Positions 7,696-13,496 of a stretch of 24,456 nt of DNA are shown piece after piece (within the stretch, counting starts at the first letter, position 1; the number at the start of each line of letters is the position of its first letter). The stretch is from Flavobacteriaceae bacterium. GTDB lineage: Bacteria; Bacteroidota; Bacteroidia; Flavobacteriales; Flavobacteriaceae. The notes under the pieces are model-generated. The model did not search any database. It saw only the letters and a list, made by a program, of their open reading frames with translations, and was not told the origin of the DNA. The position numbers and the translations under genes are program-made. The stretch lies in assembly GCA_030613745.1 (NCBI GenBank), contig JAUWLK010000005.1, forward strand, positions 1 to 24,456. Reading direction: 5' to 3'.

Positions 7696-9162
7696 TTATT
7701 CAAATTTTACATAAGGTTTTAAGCCGTGTAGTCCGCCCTCTCTACCAAATCCACTTTCTTTATATCCGCCAAAAGGTGAAGTAGCATCAAACTTATTAAA
7801 AGTGTTTCCCCAAATTACACCTGCATTTAATTTTTGAGTTAAATAAAACATTTTTGAGCCTTTTTCAGTCCAAACTCCAGCGGATAAACCATAAGGAGTA
7901 TTGTTTGCTTTTTCAATAACTTCATCAATGGTTCTAAAAGTTTGAACAGCTAAAACGGGACCAAATATTTCTTCTTGAACGATACGATGTGATTGTGAAA
8001 CATTTAAGAATAAAGTAGGAGCACACCAATTTCCTTTTTTAGGCAAAATGCATTCTGGCTGATAAATTTCACCACCTTCATTTAAGCCAATTTTAATATA
8101 ATTTTCAATAATTTGTAATTGTTTTTTTGAATTGATTGCACCTATATCTGTATTTTTATCTAGAGGATCACCAATCATTAAGGTTTCCATCCTGCTTTTT
8201 AATTTCTGGATAACTGTATCAGCAACAGATTCTTGTACAAATAATCTTGATCCAGCACAACATACATGACCTTGATTAAAAAATATAGCATCAATAATAC
8301 CTTCAACTGCCTGATCAATAGCAGCATCTTCAAAAATAATATTAGCACCTTTACCACCTAATTCTAAGGTTAATTTTTTATTGGTGCCAGCAGTTACTTT
8401 TTGAATATATTTTCCAACCCCTGTCGAACCTGTGAATGCAATTTTATTTACATCAGGGTGATTTACAATTTCAGCACCAGTTTTGCCAGCACCTGTAACA
8501 ATATTAATTACACCTTTTGGTATACCACTTTCGTGGATGATTTCGGCTAGTTTTAAAGCAGTTAAAGATGTAGTTTCTGCAGGTTTTAAAACAACAGTAT
8601 TACCTGTGGCTAATGCTGGAGCAAGTTTCCATGCAGCCATTAATAATGGAAAATTCCAAGGTATAATTTGACCTACAACTCCTAATGGTTTTGGATTTCT
8701 GTTAGGAAAAGCATAAGTTAATTTATCTGCCCATCCTGCATAATAAAAAAAGTGATTTGCCGCTAACGGAATATCAATGTCTCTTGATTCTCTAATTGGT
8801 TTTCCTCCATCTAAACTTTCAATTACAGCAAACTCACGAGCACGTTCTTGAATTAATCGAGCAATTCTAAAAATATACTTACCACGTTCTTTTCCTGTTA
8901 AAGTTGACCAACTTTTAAAAGCTTTTCGCGCAGCTTTAACAGCTTTGTCAATATCTTCTGTCGTAGCTTCAGCAATACTAGCAATCTTTTTATTATCGGA
9001 CGGATTGATGGTGTCAAAATATTTACCTTTTACAGGTTTAGTAAACTTACCATCAATGTACAATTCATATTGTTTTTTAACTTGTATATGATCTGTACTT
9101 TCAGGGGCTTCATCATAAGTCCACGAAGCTTTGAATATATCTTTATTAATATTTTTTTTCAT
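7696..9162 (-). CDS. NAD(P)-dependent aldehyde dehydrogenase (catalytic; ALDH16 first-domain type)
   Basis: The 488-residue protein has the full set of ALDH motifs. PWNFP holds Asn170, VLKPAE is at 191-196, the FTGSTGVG cofactor loop at 243-250, the general base is Glu267 in LELGGKG, the catalytic Cys is 301 in NQGHVCCAGSR, and EEIFGPV holds Glu398. It ends with SPFGGYKESGFGREGG. His299 replaces the Gln usual in the GQxC motif. The enzyme oxidises an aldehyde to a carboxylate in the cytoplasm. Translation starts only 2 bases after the deoC stop, so acetaldehyde from the DeoC reaction, or another product of deoxyribose breakdown, is a plausible substrate. The specificity cannot be read from the sequence. 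Confidence 0.92.
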   Translation of the reverse strand: MKKNINKDIFKASWTYDEAPESTDHIQVKKQYELYIDGKFTKPVKGKYFDTINPSDNKKIASIAEATTEDIDKAVKAARKAFKSWSTLTGKERGKYIFRIARLIQERAREFAVIESLDGGKPIRESRDIDIPLAANHFFYYAGWADKLTYAFPNRNPKPLGVVGQIIPWNFPLLMAAWKLAPALATGNTVVLKPAETTSLTALKLAEIIHESGIPKGVINIVTGAGKTGAEIVNHPDVNKIAFTGSTGVGKYIQKVTAGTNKKLTLELGGKGANIIFEDAAIDQAVEGIIDAIFFNQGHVCCAGSRLFVQESVADTVIQKLKSRMETLMIGDPLDKNTDIGAINSKKQLQIIENYIKIGLNEGGEIYQPECILPKKGNWCAPTLFLNVSQSHRIVQEEIFGPVLAVQTFRTIDEVIEKANNTPYGLSAGVWTEKGSKMFYLTQKLNAGVIWGNTFNKFDATSPFGGYKESGFGREGGLHGLKPYVKFE

Positions 9163-9164
9163 AA

Positions 9165-10061
9165 TTAATCTTTTGAAAAGTAATTGATAGATTGATAAAT
9201 ACCAGTTTCAGATTTCACCAATTGCATTAAAATATCATTAGCCAAACTGCTAGCTCCAAATCGAAAATAGTTTTTATTCATCCATTTTTCACCTAAAACT
9301 TCATTAAGCATAACCAGATATTGTAAAGCAATTTTTGAGGTTGAAATGCCACCTGCAGGCTTCATGCCAATCATTTTCCCTGTTTTTAAGTAAAATTCTT
9401 TGATTGCATTTAACATAACGTAAGTAACTTGCATTGTAGCAGCAGGTTGTATTTTCCCTGTTGAGGTTTTAATAAAATCTGCTCCAGCATACATTGCTAT
9501 TTCACTAGCTTTTCTAACATTATCAAGTGTGTCTAACTCACCAGTTTCTAAAATAACTTTTAAATGTGCTTTGCCACAAGCTTCTTTAATTGTAGCAATT
9601 TCATCAAAAATATATTGGTAATTACCTATAAGAAATTCACCGCGAGAAATTACCATATCAATTTCATCAGCACCTTGGTCTACAGCAAATTTTGTATCAC
9701 TTAGTTTTGCTTCAATATTTGATTGACCACTAGGAAATGCTGTTGCTACTGATGCTACCTGAATGGTACTACCCTGCAATGCTTTTTTAGCTACACCTAC
9801 TTGTGACGGATAAACACATATTGCTGCAACGGTAGGAATATTTTTTAATGTATCATGCGGATGCATAGCCTTGTAACAAAGTTGTTGCACTTTTCCTTTG
9901 GTGTCTTTTCCTTCAAGAGTTGTTAAATCAATCATACTTAAAGCAAGTTTTAGGCCTTCAACTTTAGAAGTTTTTTTAATGCTTCGAGTGCAAAATCGTT
10001 TAACACGTTCATTTACACCAACTTTATCGTAAGTTGGTAAACTATTTAAATTTGGAATCAT
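9165..10061 (-). CDS. deoC: Deoxyribose-phosphate aldolase
   Basis: DeoC cleaves 2-deoxy-D-ribose 5-phosphate to acetaldehyde and glyceraldehyde 3-phosphate. The 298-residue protein shows the class I aldolase (TIM-barrel) active site: Asp135 in ADEIDMVI, the Schiff-base Lys198 in GADFIKTSTGK, and Lys234 in GMKPAGGIS. ICVYPSQV and VATAFPSGQS are further family blocks. It is longer than the E. coli enzyme (about 259 residues) because of an N-terminal extension of some 35 residues, as in some other bacterial forms. It is the first gene of the minus-strand cluster, and its stop is 2 bases from the aldehyde dehydrogenase start, which suggests translational coupling. No pentose phosphorylase or phosphopentomutase gene is nearby. 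Confidence 0.93.
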   Translation of the reverse strand: MIPNLNSLPTYDKVGVNERVKRFCTRSIKKTSKVEGLKLALSMIDLTTLEGKDTKGKVQQLCYKAMHPHDTLKNIPTVAAICVYPSQVGVAKKALQGSTIQVASVATAFPSGQSNIEAKLSDTKFAVDQGADEIDMVISRGEFLIGNYQYIFDEIATIKEACGKAHLKVILETGELDTLDNVRKASEIAMYAGADFIKTSTGKIQPAATMQVTYVMLNAIKEFYLKTGKMIGMKPAGGISTSKIALQYLVMLNEVLGEKWMNKNYFRFGASSLANDILMQLVKSETGIYQSINYFSKD

Positions 10062-10079
10062 TTACTTTAATTAGGTTTC

Positions 10080-10087
10080 CAAATTTA
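10080..10087 (-). promoter_or_regulatory. Candidate -7 promoter element of the deoC operon
   Basis: The minus strand reads TAAATTTG, a perfect TAnnTTTG match, about 19 bases before the deoC start. It lies just downstream of the TonB-gene terminator hairpin, where a promoter is expected. No convincing -33 TTG is seen. Confidence 0.45.
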
Positions 10088-10126
10088 CAAAAAAAGGATA
10101 AAGTAGAAAGAAAAAAGTGAAAAGTT

Positions 10127-10167
10127 AAAAGCTAGAGAATAGAATTTTTTTCCATCCTCTAGCTTTT
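10127..10167 (-). terminator. Hairpin terminator after the third TonB-like gene
   Basis: AAAAGCTAGAG (10127-10137) and CTCTAGCTTTT (10157-10167) form a perfect 11-base stem with a 19-base loop. On the minus strand it is followed by a T-rich stretch interrupted by AAC and CAC. It separates the TonB-like gene from the deoC promoter. The long loop makes it weaker than the other terminators here. Confidence 0.55.
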
Positions 10168-10208
10168 AGTTTAAATTAGGCATTAGAATTTTATTATAAG
10201 AGTTAAAA

Positions 10209-10949
10209 CTATTCTAAGTATAATGAAATAGGTAAAGTATATTTTACTCCAACATTTCTGTCTCTTTGTTTGCCAGGCTCCATTTTTGGTAATTTGCTAA
10301 CAGCTTTAATGGCTTCTTTTTCTAATCTTTTATGTGTGGCTCTAGCCTTAATGTTTATAATATCACCATTTTTATCAATTTCAAATTGTACATCAATTCT
10401 TTGCTTGCCAGATAAATTAATATCGATATTCTTATTGAATTTTTTAGCAACAAACTTTTTAATTTTTTCATTAAAACAATTTTTAAATTCTTTTTCAGAT
10501 TTTCCTTTGCATCCTGGGTATCTCGGTGCTTGTTCTACTAAAATAAAAGGAACAGGCTCATCTTTTGGAGAATCATCAATTACAGGAATACTAGCAAAAA
10601 TTGAATCAAAATCAATAAGAGATGGGGGTTCTTTTGTAATAAAACTTTTTTGAGGTGATTTGTCATTAGTTTCATCGATAATAAAATCAGTTAATAATTC
10701 GGGTAATTTCTTTTTTATTTTATCTTTTGGAGATTCTGTTTTTTCAATTTCAATTGGAGGAAAAACAAAAACAGGAGGTTCATCTAATGAAACTGTTTTG
10801 TTTGGTAGGTTAAAAACAGTTTTAGAGAATTTTAATTCAAGAGCACTGTAAACTAAAATTAGTGCTAAGATAATTCCTAATTGTAAAAATAAATTAGAGT
10901 TTGAATTTAGTTGATTTTTACGAATTGGTTTTTTCTTTGAATTATTCAT
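10209..10949 (-). CDS. TonB-family protein, third and most divergent copy
   Basis: The 246-residue protein has a basic cytoplasmic tail, one membrane segment (about 20-37, FLQLGIILALILVYSALEL), a periplasmic linker and a C-terminal TonB domain (about 143-246). That domain carries the block PRYPGCKG with Cys147 and Cys158, then VQFEIDKNGDI and HKRLEKEAIKAVSKLPKMEPGKQRDRNVGVKYTLP. It has the same plan as the two TonB proteins upstream. However, it lacks their ITERIQEVKPPPPPPPAPE motif and the long acidic stretch; its linker has only scattered prolines (EPPVFVFPP). TonB normally passes ExbB/ExbD energy to outer-membrane receptors. No exbB, exbD or receptor gene is adjacent. An 11-base palindrome lies just upstream of the start. 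Confidence 0.82.
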   Translation of the reverse strand: MNNSKKKPIRKNQLNSNSNLFLQLGIILALILVYSALELKFSKTVFNLPNKTVSLDEPPVFVFPPIEIEKTESPKDKIKKKLPELLTDFIIDETNDKSPQKSFITKEPPSLIDFDSIFASIPVIDDSPKDEPVPFILVEQAPRYPGCKGKSEKEFKNCFNEKIKKFVAKKFNKNIDINLSGKQRIDVQFEIDKNGDIINIKARATHKRLEKEAIKAVSKLPKMEPGKQRDRNVGVKYTLPISLYLE

Positions 10950-10953
10950 ACAT

Positions 10954-10978
10954 TATAGTTTTAATTGTTAAAACTATA
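10954..10978. repeat. Palindrome just upstream of the third TonB-like gene
   Basis: TATAGTTTTAA (10954-10964) and TTAAAACTATA (10968-10978) are perfect 11-base arms around TTG. The repeat ends 5 bases before the start codon at 10949, so it could be an operator or a hairpin that limits translation. The sequence GTTAAAACTAT recurs at 10202-10212, over the stop of the same gene. Confidence 0.6.
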
Positions 10979-10998
10979 TTAAAGGCAATAAGTATACC

Positions 10999-11037
10999 AA
11001 AAAAAATCCCAACACCTAATTAATGATTGGATTTTTT
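10999..11037 (-). terminator. Rho-independent terminator after the second TonB gene
   Basis: AAAAAATCCCAA (11001-11012) pairs with TTGGATTTTTT (11027-11037) with one bulged C. On the minus strand the right arm runs into a T8 tract. It lies 16 bases after the stop at 11053. Confidence 0.7.
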
Positions 11038-11052
11038 CAATATCAACTAAAG

Positions 11053-11781
11053 CTAATTTTGAACTATCAAAGTAATAGGTAAAGTATAAGAAACACCGAC
11101 AGGTCTTGATCTTTGTTTACCTGGAGTCATTTTTGGTAGTAATTGAACAACTCTAATTCCTTCTTTTTCTAATCTTTTGTGAGGACCACGAGCTCTTACA
11201 TTAGTGATTTCTCCTGTTTTACTAATTTTAAACTGTACATAAACTTTTTTCTTGCCTGGGCTTAAACCTAAATCTTGAGCTAAGCCGGTATTGAAATGCT
11301 TACTTACATGTTTTGTAATTTTTTCTACCATACATTTCTTTTTTTCAGCTTTGGTTCCTTTACAACCAGGAAAAATCGGAGGGACTTCAATAATAGCGAA
11401 AGGAACATCTTTTTCAACAAGTTCTTCTTCTACAATTTCTTCAATTTCTTCCATTTTTAATTCAACAAATTCTGATTCATCTGTTTCTGTAGTTTCTAAA
11501 ACTGTTTCAATAATTTCTTCTTCGTCAGCTACAATTTCAATTTTTTCAGGTGCAGGTGGAGGCGGAGGTGGAGGTTTTACCTCTTGTATTCTTTCAGTAA
11601 TTGGAATGTCTTCAATCTCTTCACTTTGAACGTTATAAGTATTGAGTTCACTAACATATCTATCAACTGTTTTCCATTCAATCGCAATATAAACTAAGAG
11701 TAAAGAAAGTGCTAAACCTAGTTGAAAAAATATTTTACTATTCGGTAAAAGTCTAGCTTTTTGGTGTTTCTTTACTAACAT
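11053..11781 (-). CDS. TonB energy-transducer protein, second copy
   Basis: The 242 residues comprise a basic N-terminal tail, a membrane segment (about 17-34), the motif ITERIQEVKP with a run of seven prolines then APE (61-79), an acidic region rich in Glu (about 85-124), and a TonB C-terminal domain (about 133-242). That domain has PPIFPGCKG with Cys140 and Cys150, VQFKISKTGEI and HKRLEKEGIRVVQLLPKMTPGKQRSRPVGVSYTLP. The protein would span the periplasm and drive TonB-dependent receptors with proton-motive force from ExbB/ExbD. It is close in sequence to the first copy (11960-12679), consistent with a tandem duplication. A terminator separates the two, so each is probably transcribed alone. 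Confidence 0.9.
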   Translation of the reverse strand: MLVKKHQKARLLPNSKIFFQLGLALSLLLVYIAIEWKTVDRYVSELNTYNVQSEEIEDIPITERIQEVKPPPPPPPAPEKIEIVADEEEIIETVLETTETDESEFVELKMEEIEEIVEEELVEKDVPFAIIEVPPIFPGCKGTKAEKKKCMVEKITKHVSKHFNTGLAQDLGLSPGKKKVYVQFKISKTGEITNVRARGPHKRLEKEGIRVVQLLPKMTPGKQRSRPVGVSYTLPITLIVQN

Positions 11782-11806
11782 AACTAAAGAATTTATTATG
11801 AATAGT

Positions 11807-11814
11807 CTAAATTA
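11807..11814 (-). promoter_or_regulatory. Weak -7-like element before the second TonB gene
   Basis: The minus strand reads TAATTTAG, one base off TAnnTTTG, 26 bases before the start. The first TonB copy has a similar near-match at a similar distance. Position and shared deviation are the only support. Confidence 0.2.
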
Positions 11815-11897
11815 CTACTTTTGAGATATAAAAATTATGATTTTTATCACTTAAAAATTTTGTAAATTTTGATCAAATTTTTTATAATAAGTATATT

Positions 11898-11936
11898 AAA
11901 AAAACCGATCCGTCTGCTGACGAATCGGTTTTTTTT
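11898..11936 (-). terminator. Strong rho-independent terminator after the first TonB gene
   Basis: The arms AAACCGAT (11902-11909) and ATCGGTTT (11924-11931), plus inner CGTC/GACG pairs with a TGCT loop, form a stable stem. It is flanked by A7 on the left and T6 on the right, so it can work in both directions. It lies 23 bases after the stop at 11960, within the 178-base gap to the next gene. Confidence 0.92.
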
Positions 11937-11959
11937 AGTTTTTAAAAGAAAGGATTTAT

Positions 11960-12679
11960 TTATTCAACAACTAATGTAATAGGTAATGTGTATTTTACAC
12001 CAACAGCTCTTCCGCGTTGTCTACCTGGGGACATTTTAGGCAATAATGAAACAACTCTAATTGCTTCCTTTTCTAAACGTTTATGTGGTCCTCTAGCTCT
12101 AACATCAACTATATTACCAGTTTTATCAATTTTAAACTGTACATAAACTCTTTTTTTACCTGGACTAAGTCCTAAATCACCCGCTAAGCCTGTATTGTAT
12201 TTTTTACCAACATGTTTGGTAATCTTCTCAACCATACATTTCTTTTTTTGAGCATTGGTTCCTTTACATCCTGGATAAACTGGTACCTCTTCAATTATTG
12301 CAAAAGGAACATCATCTAACATTTCTTCTTCTTCTACTACTTCAATAATTTCTTCAACTTCTACGGCTTCAGACTCATCGGTTTCAGTTGATTCAAGAAC
12401 TGTTTCTTCAATATCTTCTTCATCTTCTACAATTTCAATTTTTTCAGGAGCAGGAGGTGGAGGTGGTGGAGGTTTTACCTCTTGAATTCTCTCGGTTATT
12501 GGAATATCAATTTCTTCTTCTGCTTCGGTACTTGCAAATCCTAAATCTGCTACAGTACGATCAAAAGTTTTCCACTCAATACCAATATAAATTACTAATA
12601 AAGCAAGTACTAAACCAAGTAACATGAATTGTTTGTTATGATTATCTAGATTTGCTTTTGGGTTTTTTTTATGCTCCAT
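11960..12679 (-). CDS. TonB energy-transducer protein, first copy
   Basis: The 239-residue protein has a cytoplasmic tail, a membrane segment (about 18-35, FMLLGLVLALLVIYIGIEW), ITERIQEVKP with seven prolines and APEKIEIV (61-84), an acidic segment (85-123), and a TonB C-terminal domain (about 131-239). Cys138 and Cys148 flank the PGCKGTNAQKKKC block. The closing HKRLEKEAIRVVSLLPKMSPGRQRGRAVGVKYTLPITLVVE is typical of flavobacterial energy-transducer TonB. It couples the inner-membrane ExbB/ExbD motor to outer-membrane receptors. It directly follows the ruvA-sprA-gcvH-vanZ group (61-base gap), with a weak hairpin between. Confidence 0.9.
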   Translation of the reverse strand: MEHKKNPKANLDNHNKQFMLLGLVLALLVIYIGIEWKTFDRTVADLGFASTEAEEEIDIPITERIQEVKPPPPPPPAPEKIEIVEDEEDIEETVLESTETDESEAVEVEEIIEVVEEEEMLDDVPFAIIEEVPVYPGCKGTNAQKKKCMVEKITKHVGKKYNTGLAGDLGLSPGKKRVYVQFKIDKTGNIVDVRARGPHKRLEKEAIRVVSLLPKMSPGRQRGRAVGVKYTLPITLVVE

Positions 12680-12701
12680 ATCTCTTAAAATTTTACATTT
12701 G

Positions 12702-12709
12702 CTAAAATA
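12702..12709 (-). promoter_or_regulatory. Weak -7-like element before the first TonB gene
   Basis: The minus strand reads TATTTTAG, one base off TAnnTTTG, 23 bases before the start. A TTG at 12731-12733 (minus strand) is 21 bases upstream of it, an acceptable -33 spacing. Confidence 0.3.
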
Positions 12710-12724
12710 ATGAATAAATTATGA

Positions 12725-12749
12725 CAAAAACAATTTTTTTTTAAATTGT
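12725..12749 (-). terminator. Possible weak terminator overlapping the end of the VanZ-like gene
   Basis: ACAATTT (12730-12736) and AAATTGT (12743-12749) can pair around a 6-base loop, and the minus strand continues with a short T run. The stem is all A/T except one G-C pair and includes the stop codon, so termination would be partial at best. Confidence 0.3.
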
Positions 12750-13133
12750 ATTAAACCATCTGATAAACCTATTAAATAATAGGGTTGCTAATATAATTCC
12801 AACTGTATTAGCTATTATATCATAAAAATCAGCAGTTCGATAATTAGTTATTCCACCTTGTAAAGCTTCAAGAATGATGCCATATAGTATAAGTATTATA
12901 ATTGTGACAATTTTAAAAAGAGGTTTTTTAATCTTTTCTTGAAGTGCAAAATACCATATACTGCTCAAAACAAAATAAGCCAGTGTATGTAAATATTTAT
13001 CACCTGATTTAATATTTAAACCAAGATTTATCTTTGGAACTATGCTTAAACTCAATATGGCTATAACTAATGTTACAATTATAGCAAATATTAAAGCATT
13101 ATGCTCCAATAATTTTTTTATACGCCGCAACAT
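12741..13133 (-). CDS. VanZ-like integral membrane protein
   Basis: The 130 residues form four hydrophobic segments, about 14-33, 47-63, 71-90 and 103-122. The VanZ-like pattern is visible in KSGDKYLHTLAYFVLSSIWYFAL, ILEALQG and TADFYDIIANTVGI. VanZ gives low-level teicoplanin resistance in Enterococcus; the role of these widespread short homologues is unknown. The ATG at 13133 makes the gene overlap gcvH by 35 bases in another frame. An in-frame TTG at 13109 would reduce the overlap but shorten only the basic tail. It is the last gene of the ruvA-sprA-gcvH group. Confidence 0.8.
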   Translation of the reverse strand: MLRRIKKLLEHNALIFAIIVTLVIAILSLSIVPKINLGLNIKSGDKYLHTLAYFVLSSIWYFALQEKIKKPLFKIVTIIILILYGIILEALQGGITNYRTADFYDIIANTVGIILATLLFNRFIRWFNTI

Positions 13134-13479
13134 CTAATAGGTTATCAATTTGAGAATCATCTATTAATTTAATTTTAATCATCCAACCATCACCATATGG
13201 GTCTGTATTTACTTTTTCTGGTGCATCTTCAAGATCTTCATTAAATTCAATTATTTCACCAGTTAGTGGCATAAATAAATCGGAAACTGTTTTTACTGCT
13301 TCAACACTTCCAAAAACTTCATCTTGGTCAATTGTTTCATCTACTGTGTCAATATCAACATAAACGATATCACCAAGTTCATTTTGAGCAAAATCAGTAA
13401 TTCCAACAGTTGCAATGCCATTTTCAATTTTGATCCATTCGTGATCTTTAGTGTATTTTAAATCTTCTGGAATATTCAT
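13099..13479 (-). CDS. gcvH: Glycine cleavage system H protein
   Basis: GcvH carries the aminomethyl group on a lipoyl arm between the P, T and L proteins of glycine cleavage. The 126 residues match the family in length and motifs: LKYTKDHEWIKIENGIATVGITDFAQNELGDIVYVD, then FGSVEAVKTVSDLFMPLTGEI with the lipoyl-attachment Lys63, and NTDPYGDGWMIKIK. The start at 13479 lies 17 bases after the sprA stop, and the end overlaps the VanZ-like gene, so all are probably co-transcribed. The other gcv genes are not in the window. Confidence 0.95.
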   Translation of the reverse strand: MNIPEDLKYTKDHEWIKIENGIATVGITDFAQNELGDIVYVDIDTVDETIDQDEVFGSVEAVKTVSDLFMPLTGEIIEFNEDLEDAPEKVNTDPYGDGWMIKIKLIDDSQIDNLLDVAAYKKIIGA

Positions 13480-13496
13480 TTAATTAAAATTTTAAG

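Noticed and set aside
10270..10653. 127-codon open frame on the plus strand opposite the third TonB-like gene
   Set aside because: It lies wholly antisense to a well-supported gene and has no recognisable motifs; it is a shadow frame.
11540..11580. GGA/GGT-rich tract as a possible microsatellite or structural repeat
   Set aside because: It encodes the proline run of TonB on the minus strand with mixed proline codons, so it is coding low complexity.
11291..11629. 112-codon Ser/Gly-rich open frame on the plus strand
   Set aside because: It is the complement of the proline-rich and acidic part of a TonB gene, which yields Gly and Ser runs. Composition alone explains it.
12388..12627. 79-codon open frame on the plus strand opposite the first TonB gene
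   Set aside because: It is also antisense to the Pro/Glu-rich TonB linker and has no independent support.
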